From: Gammaproteobacteria bacterium | Lineage (GTDB): Bacteria > Pseudomonadota > Gammaproteobacteria > Burkholderiales > Gallionellaceae | Direction: 5' to 3' | Assembly (NCBI GenBank): GCA_018814405.1 | Contig: JAHIZO010000005.1 | Span: 422,684-486,683, forward strand | Length of the DNA stretch: 64,000 nt | Shown: positions 29,333 through 38,289 of the stretch, piece by piece | Layout: every line of letters starts with the position of its first letter | How positions within the stretch are numbered: position 1 is the stretch's first letter | Position numbers and translations under genes: made by a program | Notes under the pieces: generated by a model | What the model was told of the DNA's origin: nothing | Database searches by the model: none | What the model saw: only the letters and a program-made list of their open reading frames with translations

Positions 29333-30859
29333 TCACATGGACGAGGCAGACATCGCCAGATCCAACTCCAGCTGATCGTCGTCCGGTGTCTTGTTCGCTT
29401 TGCCCGCGCCACGCGCGGCTTCGATAGCATCCAGATATTCCGGCGTGATGTCACCGGTGATGTACTGCCCGTCGAAGCAGGAACAGTCGAAACCCTTCAA
29501 TGCCGGATTCGCCTTGAACACAGCCGCTTTCAGATCTTCCAGATCCTGATAGAACAAACGATCCGCACTGATCTCGCGGCAGATCTCTTCGTCGCTGCGT
29601 TCAGTGGCGATCAGCTCGGTACGGCTGGGCATGTCGATACCATAAACATTGGGGAACTTGACCGGCGGTGCGGCCGAAGCGAAATACACTTTGCGTGCTC
29701 CGGCATCGCGCGCCATCTGCACAATCTCGCGGCTGGTGGTACCGCGCACGATGGAGTCGTCCACCAGCAACACGTTCTTGTCCTTGAACTCGATGCTGAT
29801 CGCGTTCAGTTTCTGTCGCACCGATTTCTTGCGCATGGCCTGACCCGGCATGATGAAGGTGCGGCCGATGTAACGGTTCTTGACGAAGCCTTCACGGAAC
29901 GGGATACCCAGATGATTCGCCAGTTGCAACGCACTGGGGCGACTGGAATCAGGGATGGGAATGACGACGTCGAAGTCATGCTCCGGCCACTCTTTTTTGA
30001 TTTTGTCCGCCAGATACTCGCCCATGAACAGGCGTGTAGCGTACACGGAGATACCGTCCATCACTGAATCAGGACGGGCGAAATACACATATTCAAAAAT
30101 ACAGGGAGTGAGTTGCGGCTGCTCGGCACACTGTTGGCTAAAGAAGTTCGCTTCCAGATCGATGAACACCGCTTCACCCGGCGCGACGTCACGCAGGAAG
30201 TCGAAGCCCAAGGTATCAAGCGCCACGCTTTCTGAGGCGATCAAGTATTCGATGCCCTCTGACTGCTGATTACTACCCACTACCAGCGGACGGATGCCGT
30301 TCGGGTCGCGGAAAGCGAGCAAACCGTATCCCGCGATCATCGCCACCACGGCATATGCGCCTTTGCAACGGCGATGTACACCGGATACGGCGGCGAATAT
30401 CTTCTGCGGGTCGAGTTTGAAACCGGTGGCATTGGCTTGTAGTTCGTGCGCCAGTACATTCAGCAGCACTTCGGAGTCTGAGCCGGTATTGATATGGCGC
30501 AGATCCTGTTTATACATGGCGCTGCGCAGCTCATCGGTGTTGGTCAGATTGCCGTTGTGTGCCAGCACGATACCGAATGGCGAATTCACATAGAACGGCT
30601 GAGCTTCGTTGTGATCGACCGAAGAGCCGGCCGTGGGATAGCGCACATGGGCGATACCTGAATTTCCTTTGAGTGCTCGCATATTGCGCGTGCGGAACAC
30701 ATCGCGCACCAGGCCATTGCCTTTATGCAGGTGGAATGTTCTGTCTTCCAGTGTGGCGATACCCGCCGCATCCTGCCCTCTATGCTGCAACACCTGCAAA
30801 CCGTCATACAGCACCTGGTTCACCGGCGTATTGGCCACCACTCCCAGAATCCCGCACAT
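29333..30859 (-). CDS. purF: Amidophosphoribosyltransferase
   Basis: 508 residues. It commits PRPP and glutamine to purine synthesis. The nucleophile Cys2 in MCGILGVV is exposed after Met removal; there is no propeptide, as in the E. coli type. The PRPP loop [18 protein letters not shown] is near residue 365. It is preceded by cvpA with a 36-base gap. The purF stop is followed at once by the metZ promoter. Confidence 0.98.
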   Translation of the reverse strand: MCGILGVVANTPVNQVLYDGLQVLQHRGQDAAGIATLEDRTFHLHKGNGLVRDVFRTRNMRALKGNSGIAHVRYPTAGSSVDHNEAQPFYVNSPFGIVLAHNGNLTNTDELRSAMYKQDLRHINTGSDSEVLLNVLAHELQANATGFKLDPQKIFAAVSGVHRRCKGAYAVVAMIAGYGLLAFRDPNGIRPLVVGSNQQSEGIEYLIASESVALDTLGFDFLRDVAPGEAVFIDLEANFFSQQCAEQPQLTPCIFEYVYFARPDSVMDGISVYATRLFMGEYLADKIKKEWPEHDFDVVIPIPDSSRPSALQLANHLGIPFREGFVKNRYIGRTFIMPGQAMRKKSVRQKLNAISIEFKDKNVLLVDDSIVRGTTSREIVQMARDAGARKVYFASAAPPVKFPNVYGIDMPSRTELIATERSDEEICREISADRLFYQDLEDLKAAVFKANPALKGFDCSCFDGQYITGDITPEYLDAIEAARGAGKANKTPDDDQLELDLAMSASSM

Positions 30860-30895
30860 ATCGTTTTCCGTTTCCTGTGAATTTAATCGTTTGTT

Positions 30896-31375
30896 TTAGC
30901 GTCGCGCTGTCTGCGTCGGCAGATAGTCGCGTGCATACATGGCTGCCTGATGCAGGGGCTTGCTGGTCCACGCATCCTTCCACCAGGATTTCTCCGGCAA
31001 GCTGGTCAAGCCACCTACCCACACCAATGCCAGCACCACCAACAATCCGCGCAGCACACCGAACATGACCCCGAATTTCCCATCCAGCCCGCCCAGCCCC
31101 GCAACTTTGGTCAGCTTGGACAAGAACCATGCAAACACGGCAGCCACGATCAGCGTCACCACGAATACCAGCGCAAAGGCCGCTGCCGAGCGGATAGCTT
31201 CTACCGTAATGGCTTCCGGAATATACGGCAATGCCTGATCCGACATGGTTGTCGCTGCGATATAAGCGGCGATCCAACCCAACAATGAAAACAGTTCATA
31301 CATGAAACCGCGCCACCAACCTAGCAACGCCGACAATGCAATGATGACCAGTACTGCAATATCAAAAAACGACAT
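30896..31375 (-). CDS. cvpA: CvpA family membrane protein
   Basis: 159 residues with four predicted membrane helices: IAVLVIIALSALLGWWRGF, the LLGWIAAYIAA region, AAFALVFVVTLIVAAVFAWFL and GVLRGLLVVLALVWVGGL. CvpA is needed for colicin V production and envelope stress tolerance in enterobacteria; its molecular role is unclear. The dedD-cvpA-purF order is conserved, with 5 bases to the SPOR-domain gene upstream. Confidence 0.93.
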   Translation of the reverse strand: MSFFDIAVLVIIALSALLGWWRGFMYELFSLLGWIAAYIAATTMSDQALPYIPEAITVEAIRSAAAFALVFVVTLIVAAVFAWFLSKLTKVAGLGGLDGKFGVMFGVLRGLLVVLALVWVGGLTSLPEKSWWKDAWTSKPLHQAAMYARDYLPTQTARR

Positions 31376-31380
31376 GCAGC

Positions 31381-31986
31381 TTATTCCGGATTGATAAGAT
31401 TGGGTTGCAAGCCTATCGCTTCCAGCTTGAGCTTCACCTTCTCTGCCGCTTCACGGGAAGGATAACCGCCCACGCGTACGCGCAGCATGCCAGCGACCTT
31501 TTCGGTATAAGCCGGGAAGCCGCGCTTCTTTAGATTGTCGAGCATCTGGCGTCCGGCATCTTCGCGGGAATAGGCACCGACCTGCAGCACCCAGCCTGAA
31601 GGCGGCGCAGTTTTCTTGGGAGCGACTGCCTTGGGCGCAGTTTGAACCGGCACCACTTTGGGAGTGACAGGCGCGACCACTTTGGTCTCAACCGGCTTTG
31701 TCTGGGCAACCACTGGCTCGTGGACTTGTGCCGGGATAGCGGCGGACACAGTGCTGGCTGCAGGCTCAGCCACTTGATCCGTCGTTGCGTTAGGACGGAA
31801 TTCAGGCACTTCGTTTTTGTCCGGGATACGCAGTTCGATGTTGCCCACATTCACGCCCGGCTCGCTATCGAACACCATGGGCAAGAAGATGACGATTGCC
31901 AACATCAGCGCCACGGCACCGATCAGACGATGACGTGCCTGCCGTTTCAACTTGAATTCTTCGTCCGTATTGATCTGTTTAGCCAT
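31381..31986 (-). CDS. dedD: SPOR-domain cell-division protein (DedD-like)
   Basis: 201 residues: short cytoplasmic N-terminus, one membrane helix (LIGAVALMLAIVIFLPMVF), a Pro/Val/Ala-rich linker, and a C-terminal SPOR domain starting at GWVLQVGAYSREDAGRQML. SPOR domains bind denuded peptidoglycan at the septum, and DedD helps constriction. Position between folC and cvpA supports the assignment. Confidence 0.9.
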   Translation of the reverse strand: MAKQINTDEEFKLKRQARHRLIGAVALMLAIVIFLPMVFDSEPGVNVGNIELRIPDKNEVPEFRPNATTDQVAEPAASTVSAAIPAQVHEPVVAQTKPVETKVVAPVTPKVVPVQTAPKAVAPKKTAPPSGWVLQVGAYSREDAGRQMLDNLKKRGFPAYTEKVAGMLRVRVGGYPSREAAEKVKLKLEAIGLQPNLINPE

Positions 31987-32003
31987 GGTAGATACCGGGA
32001 ATC

Positions 32004-33269
32004 TCAGACACCGCGCACTTTGCGCAGATGCATCACTTCCGCCACTGTATAGAAGGAACCGAGGGCCGCGATTCTATCATTTTCACCCGCCCGATTGCTG
32101 GCCTCATTCAGCGCATTTTCGATGGAATTGCAGTCAATTACCTCTCCTCTTACTGACAACCCACGCAACACTTGTCCCAATTCAGCCGAATCTGCACCGC
32201 GCGGCACGTCTATACCTGCGATCAGCCATACATCGATCTGTGCATCCAGCGCTTGCACCACCCCCGCCATGTCCTTGTCTTTGAGCATAGCGAGTAAGGC
32301 GAAGGTCTTGGCGGGAGGGAGATTCGCCAGATTCTGTGCCAGCGAACGTGCGGCATGCGGGTTATGCGCCACATCCAATATCCATTGCGGCTTGCCGGGG
32401 ATGAACTGAAAGCGCCCGGCCAGCTCGACTTCGATCAGGCCACGGCGTACCGCCGACATGCTGACAGGCAATTCAGCTGTAAGCACATCCAAGACTGCCA
32501 ATACCGCACTGGCGTTCTGCAACTGAAATGCTCCGCGCAAAGCCGGATATGGCAAAGCACTGCGTCTACCGGACTTTCCGAAATAGTCCCACTGCCCCTG
32601 ATGCGCGCGCAGACCGAATTCCTTGCCGATACACCACAACTCAGCCCCGATCTGCTGCGCATGCTCGCGCAATGCTGGCGGCACCTCACTATCGGCACAG
32701 ATCGCCACTTTGCCAGAGCGGAAGATACCCGCCTTCTCGAACGCAATCTGCTCACGCGAATCGCCCAAGTAATCGATGTGATCGATATCCACACTGGTCA
32801 CCACCGCACAATCACCATCGAATACATTCACCGCATCCAATCTGCCGCCCAGTCCCACTTCAAGGATGGCGACATCTACTTTGTGCGCGATGAAACATTG
32901 CATTGCGGCCAGTGTGCCGAATTCGAAGTAGGTCATTTCGATATCGCCTCGCACCTGCTCGATCGCTTCAAATGATGCGCACAACTCGGCATCGCTCGCC
33001 TGTTGCTTGGCGATGCGCACACGTTCGTTGTATCGCAAAAGATGTGGCGAGGTGTAGCAGCCGACTTTGTAACCCGAGGCATGCAGGATGGATTCCAGCA
33101 TCGCGCACACAGAACCTTTGCCGTTCGTACCACCGACAACGATCACAGGAAAGTCCGGTTCGAGATCGAGACGTTGTTTGACTTGCGTCACGCGCTCCAG
33201 ACCGAGTGCGATGGTTTTGGGATGCAGAGATTCGAGATGAGAAAGCCAGTCGGCTAGAGATTTTGGCAT
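32004..33269 (-). CDS. folC: Bifunctional folylpolyglutamate synthase / dihydrofolate synthase
   Basis: 421 residues of the Mur ligase fold. The P-loop VVGGTNGKGSVCAML is near residue 46; YTSPHLLRYNERVRI and TSVDIDHIDYLGDS are FolC signatures. It makes dihydrofolate and adds glutamates to reduced folate. It follows a terminator that ends the accD unit, so a promoter should lie in 33270-33281 or transcription reads through. Confidence 0.96.
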   Translation of the reverse strand: MPKSLADWLSHLESLHPKTIALGLERVTQVKQRLDLEPDFPVIVVGGTNGKGSVCAMLESILHASGYKVGCYTSPHLLRYNERVRIAKQQASDAELCASFEAIEQVRGDIEMTYFEFGTLAAMQCFIAHKVDVAILEVGLGGRLDAVNVFDGDCAVVTSVDIDHIDYLGDSREQIAFEKAGIFRSGKVAICADSEVPPALREHAQQIGAELWCIGKEFGLRAHQGQWDYFGKSGRRSALPYPALRGAFQLQNASAVLAVLDVLTAELPVSMSAVRRGLIEVELAGRFQFIPGKPQWILDVAHNPHAARSLAQNLANLPPAKTFALLAMLKDKDMAGVVQALDAQIDVWLIAGIDVPRGADSAELGQVLRGLSVRGEVIDCNSIENALNEASNRAGENDRIAALGSFYTVAEVMHLRKVRGV

Positions 33270-33281
33270 TTCATTACTGGC

Positions 33282-33312
33282 AAAAAAACGGCCGACAGTT
33301 ATGCCGGCCGTT
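33282..33312 (-). terminator. Intrinsic terminator after accD
   Basis: In the minus direction AACGGCCG, a loop of about 10 bases, CGGCCGTT, then seven T in total. It lies between the accD stop at 33324 and the folC start at 33269. It separates the trp-acc unit from folC-dedD-cvpA-purF, at least in part. Confidence 0.8.
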
Positions 33313-33323
33313 GATACTGAAGC

Positions 33324-34208
33324 TTACGCCGCCTCCAGCTTCGCTACGGCATCCTGTTTGGTCAACAAGGTGATCAGCGTCGCCAGTTGGTCGCGCATCT
33401 GACGACGGTCAACGATCATGTCGATAGCGCCATGCTCAAGCAAGAACTCGGCACGTTGAAAACCCTCAGGCAATGTTTCGCGCACTGTCTGCTGGATCAC
33501 ACGCGCACCGGCGAAGCCGATCAGCGCACCAGGTTCGGCGATAACTACGTCGCCCAGGAAAGCGAAACTGGCAGAAACACCGCCCATGGTCGGGTCGGTC
33601 AGGACGGAAATAAATGGCAACTTGGCTTCGCTCAATTGCGTGAGTGCGGCACTAGTCTTGGCCATCTGCATCAGCGACAGCAGACCTTCCTGCATGCGCG
33701 CACCGCCGCTGGCGGAGAAACAGATGAAGGGGCATTGCTGCTCCAGTGCGACTTGCACGCCGCGCACAAAACGCTCCCCAACAACTGACCCCATCGAGCC
33801 GCCCATGAAGCCGAACTCGAAAGAAGCCGCCACAACAGGCAATGCATGGATGCTGCCTTGCAGCACGATCAAAGCATCGTCTTCGTCAGTCTTCTTCTTG
33901 GCCTCGACCAGGCGGTCGCTGTATTTCTTCTGATCCTTGAACTTCAGCGTGTCGACCGACAACACTTCGGAACCTATCTCGAAACGTCCCTCACCATCCA
34001 GCAGCCAATCAAGACGGGTGCGTGCAGTGATGCGGTGATGGTGGTTACATTTCGGGCAGACGCTGTGGTTCTTATCCAGATCGGCGTGATACAGCACGGC
34101 CTGACATTCGGGGCATTTGAACCACAGACCTTCCGGCACATTTTTTTTGCCATCTTCGTTTTCACGGCGCTTAATCTTCGGCGGCAACAGCTTTTGGAAC
34201 CATCCCAT
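33324..34208 (-). CDS. accD: Acetyl-CoA carboxylase carboxyltransferase subunit beta
   Basis: 294 residues. With AccA it forms the carboxyltransferase that transfers CO2 from biotin-AccB to acetyl-CoA for fatty acid synthesis. The zinc finger is Cys32, Cys35, Cys51 and Cys54, the E. coli arrangement. The crotonase-like core shows [12 protein letters not shown] and [16 protein letters not shown]. It starts 3 bases after trpA, the common trpA-accD-folC order. Confidence 0.98.
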   Translation of the reverse strand: MGWFQKLLPPKIKRRENEDGKKNVPEGLWFKCPECQAVLYHADLDKNHSVCPKCNHHHRITARTRLDWLLDGEGRFEIGSEVLSVDTLKFKDQKKYSDRLVEAKKKTDEDDALIVLQGSIHALPVVAASFEFGFMGGSMGSVVGERFVRGVQVALEQQCPFICFSASGGARMQEGLLSLMQMAKTSAALTQLSEAKLPFISVLTDPTMGGVSASFAFLGDVVIAEPGALIGFAGARVIQQTVRETLPEGFQRAEFLLEHGAIDMIVDRRQMRDQLATLITLLTKQDAVAKLEAA

Positions 34209-34211
34209 GAC

Positions 34212-35018
34212 TTACTCCTTCTCGTTATCTATCGCTACGCGCAATTCTTGCACCAATCGCCCCACATTGGCGACTACATTCTGTTCGGTGGAATCTTCTA
34301 TCTCCTGCACGATGCGGCTACCCACCACCACACCATCACACAACTTCGCGACCGCTTTGGCTGTCGCCGCATCGCGGATGCCGAAACCGACACCGATCGG
34401 CAGCTTGATGTGCCTGCGCAACTGAGGCAGTTTTTCTTCAATGGCTGACAGGTCGAGATTCCCGGCACCGGTCACACCTTTCAGCGAGACATAGTACACA
34501 TAGCCGCGCGCCAATTTGGCGACCTGCTCTATGCGTGCCTCCTTGGTAGTCGGTGCCAGCAGGAAGATAGGCGCGATGCCATGCGCTTGCAGATGTTCGA
34601 ATGCTTCATGGCTCTCTTCCGGCGGGAAATCCACGGTCAACGCGCCGTCCACACCGACCTCGGCGCAGCGCTGGGCGAACGCTTCCCAGCCCATTGCCTC
34701 GATGGGATTCCCGTAACCCATCAGCACCACCGGCGTGGTCGCATCCTGTTTGCGGAATTCAGCCACCAAGTCCAGCACACCACGCAACGACATGCCGTTC
34801 TTGAGCGCACGTTCCGAGGCACGCTGAATAGTCGGCCCATCCGCCATCGGATCGGAGAACGGCACGCCCAGTTCGAGCACATCCGCACCGGCTTGCACCA
34901 AGCCATGCATCAGCGGCACGGTGAACGCTTGGGCAGGATCGCCTGCAGTGATGAACGGGATCAGCGCCTTGCGATTCTGCTGCTTAAGCTTTTCGAAAGT
35001 CGTATCGATGCGACTCAT
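34212..35018 (-). CDS. trpA: Tryptophan synthase alpha subunit
   Basis: 268 residues, a TIM barrel that releases indole from indole-3-glycerol phosphate. Catalytic Glu49 ([10 protein letters not shown]) and Asp60 (MADGPT) fall at the same positions as in the Salmonella enzyme. The phosphate loop [13 protein letters not shown] is normal. ATG 35018 overlaps the trpB stop by four bases. Confidence 0.98.
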   Translation of the reverse strand: MSRIDTTFEKLKQQNRKALIPFITAGDPAQAFTVPLMHGLVQAGADVLELGVPFSDPMADGPTIQRASERALKNGMSLRGVLDLVAEFRKQDATTPVVLMGYGNPIEAMGWEAFAQRCAEVGVDGALTVDFPPEESHEAFEHLQAHGIAPIFLLAPTTKEARIEQVAKLARGYVYYVSLKGVTGAGNLDLSAIEEKLPQLRRHIKLPIGVGFGIRDAATAKAVAKLCDGVVVGSRIVQEIEDSTEQNVVANVGRLVQELRVAIDNEKE

Positions 35019-36214
35019 AGCGTGATGCCCTTCAGATTGGCCACGGTATTCATGTCCTTGTCGCCGCGACCGGACAAGTTCACCAACAACACTTTGTCTT
35101 TTGCCATGCTCGGCGCGATCTTCATCGCATGTGCCAAAGCGTGGCTGGATTCCAACGCGGGGATGATGCCTTCAAAACGGCACAATGCATCAAAAGCAGC
35201 CAGTGCTTCGTCATCGTTGATCGCGACATACTGCGCACGACCGATGTCTTTCAGTAGGCAATGCTCGGGACCGACGCCGGGATAATCCAGTCCTGCCGAG
35301 ATGGAATGTGTCTCGATGATCTGCCCATTCTCATCCTGGATCAGATACACCTTGTTGCCGTGTAGCACACCAACTTTGCTGTTGGCGGTAAGCGGTGCGG
35401 CATGCTGGCCGCTGGCGATACCATGACCACCCGCCTCTACGCCGATGATCTGCACATCGGGCACCTCGATATATGGATGGAACAAACCGATCGCGTTGGA
35501 ACCGCCGCCTACACACGCGATCACCGCATCCGGCTGTCGACCGATCATCTCCGGCATCTGCACACGGGCTTCGTTGCCGATCACACACTGAAAATCGCGC
35601 ACCATCATCGGATAGGGATGCGGACCTGCCGCTGTACCGAAGATGTAGAAAGTAGTTTCGACGTTGGTGACCCAATCACGGATGGCTTCGTTGCATGCAT
35701 CCTTCAGGGTTCTGGAGCCGCTTTCCACGGGCACGACGGTCGCGCCCAGCAGCTTCATACGGAAAACGTTGGGCGCCTGACGCTGGATGTCCTCCGCGCC
35801 CATGTACACGATGCACTCCATACCGAAACGTGCCGCCACGGTGGCGGTCGCCACACCGTGCATGCCCGCGCCGGTCTCGGCGATGACGCGCTTCTTGCCC
35901 ATGCGCTTGGCCAACAGTGCCTGACCGATAGCATTGTTGATCTTATGCGCGCCGGTGTGATTCAGGTCTTCGCGCTTCAGATAGATCTGCGCACCGCCCA
36001 AGTCATCGGAAAGACGCTTGGCGTGGTAGATCGGACTGGGACGACCGACGTAATGCTTGAGTTCGTATTCGAATTCGGCCTTGAATTCCGGATCATCACG
36101 GAAGCGCAGATACTGGTCTCGCAATTCCTCGACTGCCGGGATCAGCGTCTCGGCCATGTAGACACCGCCGAACTGCCCGAAGTGACCTTGCAGGTCAGGA
36201 TAACTGTATGTCAA
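35015..36214 (-). CDS. trpB: Tryptophan synthase beta subunit
   Basis: 399 residues if read from TTG 36214, which gives the family N-terminus [24 protein letters not shown] and has GAGG nine bases upstream. PLP Lys91 is in [13 protein letters not shown] and the catalytic Glu is in [16 protein letters not shown] binds the cofactor phosphate. An ATG at 36256 with an AAGGA site would add 14 residues and overlap trpF by 62 bases; both starts remain possible. TTG alone overlaps trpF by 20 bases. Confidence 0.95.
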   Translation of the reverse strand: MTYSYPDLQGHFGQFGGVYMAETLIPAVEELRDQYLRFRDDPEFKAEFEYELKHYVGRPSPIYHAKRLSDDLGGAQIYLKREDLNHTGAHKINNAIGQALLAKRMGKKRVIAETGAGMHGVATATVAARFGMECIVYMGAEDIQRQAPNVFRMKLLGATVVPVESGSRTLKDACNEAIRDWVTNVETTFYIFGTAAGPHPYPMMVRDFQCVIGNEARVQMPEMIGRQPDAVIACVGGGSNAIGLFHPYIEVPDVQIIGVEAGGHGIASGQHAAPLTANSKVGVLHGNKVYLIQDENGQIIETHSISAGLDYPGVGPEHCLLKDIGRAQYVAINDDEALAAFDALCRFEGIIPALESSHALAHAMKIAPSMAKDKVLLVNLSGRGDKDMNTVANLKGITL

Positions 36215-36824
36215 CGTTCTTAACCTCTTTGATGAATGCAGCGATCTTCGCTGCATCTTTGATTCCTTTTGATGCCTCCACGCCGCTGGAGACATCCACC
36301 GCGTAGGGCCGTACTGTTCGTACGGCCTCGGCCACATTGTGAGGATGCAGGCCGCCTGACAGAACTACCCGTGACGCCAACTCCTTAGGGATCAATCCCC
36401 AGTCGAACGACTCTCCGGTGCCGCCCTGCACGCCTTCCACAAAAGCATCAAGCAACAATCCCTGGGCATCCGCATAACGGGCCGCGCATTCTACCAAATC
36501 CACCCCAGCCTTGACGCGTATCGCCTTCAAATAAGGACGCCCGAACTGTCCGCAAAATACCGGGGATTCGTCACCATGGAACTGCAATACATCAAGCGGC
36601 ATGTGCGCCAGAACATCGCGCACCATTTCCTCGGATGGATCGACGAACAGACCGACACTGGTCACGAAAGGTGGCACAGCTCGCAACAGCTGTGATGCTT
36701 GCGGCAGCTCGACATTGCGCGGACTCTTGGCGTAAAACACGAAACCGAGCGCATCCGCCCCGGCAGTTACCGCTGCCAGCAGGTCTTGTTCACGTGTAAT
36801 GCCGCATATCTTGATTCGGGTCAT
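36195..36824 (-). CDS. trpF: Phosphoribosylanthranilate isomerase
   Basis: 209 residues from ATG 36824. The general base Cys7 (KICGIT) and acid Asp126 (LLLDAFVEG) are in place. It performs the Amadori rearrangement in tryptophan synthesis. The open frame extends upstream through truA but has no family support there. Only trpF, trpB and trpA are here; trpE, G, D and C must be elsewhere, the usual betaproteobacterial split. Confidence 0.96.
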   Translation of the reverse strand: MTRIKICGITREQDLLAAVTAGADALGFVFYAKSPRNVELPQASQLLRAVPPFVTSVGLFVDPSEEMVRDVLAHMPLDVLQFHGDESPVFCGQFGRPYLKAIRVKAGVDLVECAARYADAQGLLLDAFVEGVQGGTGESFDWGLIPKELASRVVLSGGLHPHNVAEAVRTVRPYAVDVSSGVEASKGIKDAAKIAAFIKEVKNVDIQLS

Positions 36825-36831
36825 CAGGGAT

Positions 36832-37614
36832 TCAATCGTTTTCCGAAGACGGCATTGTACCTTGCGGCAGCCCCCACTTAGCGTCGTAGCCAATATGGCG
36901 CAGATAGAGACCGTCAGGCGCAAACGTAGGCGCAGCCAGTTTGCGCTCGCGCGACTCGAGTACCTGTTTCATCCACACCGGCGGATATTTACCCTTGCCG
37001 ACATACACCAGACAACCAACGATGTTGCGCACCATATGATGCAGGAACGCATTCGCTGTCAGGTCAAAGATGATTGTTTCGCCCTGCTGGTGGATATCCA
37101 GCTTAGCCAGCGTCTTGATCGGAGATTTGGCCTGGCACTGTGACGCACGGAAGGCACTGAAATCATGCTCGCCCAGCAGATATTGCGCTGCCTCCCGCAT
37201 CGCCGCCACGTCAAGCGGTGCATGGAACCAACCCGCTTTGCCCGCATGCACAGCCAGCCGTGTTGGGCGATTGAACAATACATATTGATAACTGCGCGAC
37301 CATGCCGAGAAACGCGCATGAAATTCATCACTCACCTCATACGCCCACAAAACGGCGATACCCGTTGGCAGCAGCGCATTACAACCGCGCACCCAAGCTG
37401 TGAGCTGACGAACCGTGGCAGTCTCAAAATGCACCACCTGCTCTAGGGCATGCACACCGGTATCGGTACGACCGGCCGCGATGATGCTTATCCGTTCGCA
37501 AGCGATTTTCGACAGTGCATCCTGCAATGCATCCTGCACGTTCGCCATATCCGGCTGACTCTGCCAGCCGTGATAACGGCTTCCGTCATATTCCACACCT
37601 AGGGCGATCCTCAT
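36832..37614 (-). CDS. truA: tRNA pseudouridine(38-40) synthase
   Basis: 260 residues. Catalytic Asp51 lies in [26 protein letters not shown] and [19 protein letters not shown] are TruA signatures. ATG 37614 overlaps the stop of the upstream membrane-protein gene (ATGA) and gives the normal length. Seven bases separate it from trpF. Confidence 0.97.
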   Translation of the reverse strand: MRIALGVEYDGSRYHGWQSQPDMANVQDALQDALSKIACERISIIAAGRTDTGVHALEQVVHFETATVRQLTAWVRGCNALLPTGIAVLWAYEVSDEFHARFSAWSRSYQYVLFNRPTRLAVHAGKAGWFHAPLDVAAMREAAQYLLGEHDFSAFRASQCQAKSPIKTLAKLDIHQQGETIIFDLTANAFLHHMVRNIVGCLVYVGKGKYPPVWMKQVLESRERKLAAPTFAPDGLYLRHIGYDAKWGLPQGTMPSSEND

Positions 37615-38234
37615 CTCCAGACCCCGTAAAGTAGTGCTGCGCATAGCAGCAAACAAATACCATCTATTGCCTTCAACGTATTTCTATCCAACAACACATG
37701 CCCCCCGGTTTCCATGGGCAGACGCAAAGCATCTTTGATCGCCTGCCTCCAGTCTGCGGCGGTATCTCGCATGGTTGGTTCTGCATATTGCAATGTCAAC
37801 GCCAGCCGCACGGCCACTCGCTCACGCGAGCCACCGAACCAGTTCAACGGATAAGCCAGTGCATAAATACCAGCGATGAATTGCGACTCTGTTAGCAATG
37901 AAAGCAGGATAGCCAGGCCTGACAACATGGATAACAACCTTCCTAGTTGCATCAGACCATCCGACAAGCCTTCCAGCGTCGGCGAGTATCGCCCCAGCTC
38001 CGCTACCAGCGCTACGCCGGGCGTCGTGTATGCATAGATGAGTAGCAGGGAGAATAATATCCAGCGTGTACGCCGAATCAAACTATAGAGTTGGCGTGAG
38101 TTGAGTTTTGCTGCAGCGAAGAACAATGCAAACGTCATCACCAGCAGGCCCGGCACGGCGAGCACCTGTGCCGAGATGGACAGTGATATCCAGATCAGTA
38201 TCTGTATAGCGGGATGGGGCATCAGCCTATCCAT
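37611..38234 (-). CDS. Membrane protein, possibly CbiQ/EcfT-type transporter component
   Basis: 207 residues with about five membrane helices. The C-terminal cytoplasmic part ERVAVRLALTLQYAEPTMRDTAADWRQAIKDAL has the flavour of the coupling region of energy-coupling factor T proteins, but a clear Ala-Arg-Gly motif is missing and no ATPase or S component is nearby. I therefore keep the family call tentative. ATG 38234 or 38222 could be the start. It is coupled to truA by a four-base overlap. Confidence 0.5.
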   Translation of the reverse strand: MDRLMPHPAIQILIWISLSISAQVLAVPGLLVMTFALFFAAAKLNSRQLYSLIRRTRWILFSLLLIYAYTTPGVALVAELGRYSPTLEGLSDGLMQLGRLLSMLSGLAILLSLLTESQFIAGIYALAYPLNWFGGSRERVAVRLALTLQYAEPTMRDTAADWRQAIKDALRLPMETGGHVLLDRNTLKAIDGICLLLCAALLYGVWR

Positions 38235-38243
38235 TCCTTCAAA

Positions 38244-38271
38244 TAAAAACGGCAGCCGTTATGGCTGCCGT
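38244..38271 (-). terminator. Intrinsic terminator after fimV
   Basis: In the minus direction ACGGCAGCC, a five-base loop, GGCTGCCGT, then a T-rich tract. It lies between the fimV stop (38290) and the start of the membrane-protein gene (38234) and so closes the leu-asd-fimV side. Confidence 0.82.
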
Positions 38272-38289
38272 CGTGTTCATGCAATGTGC

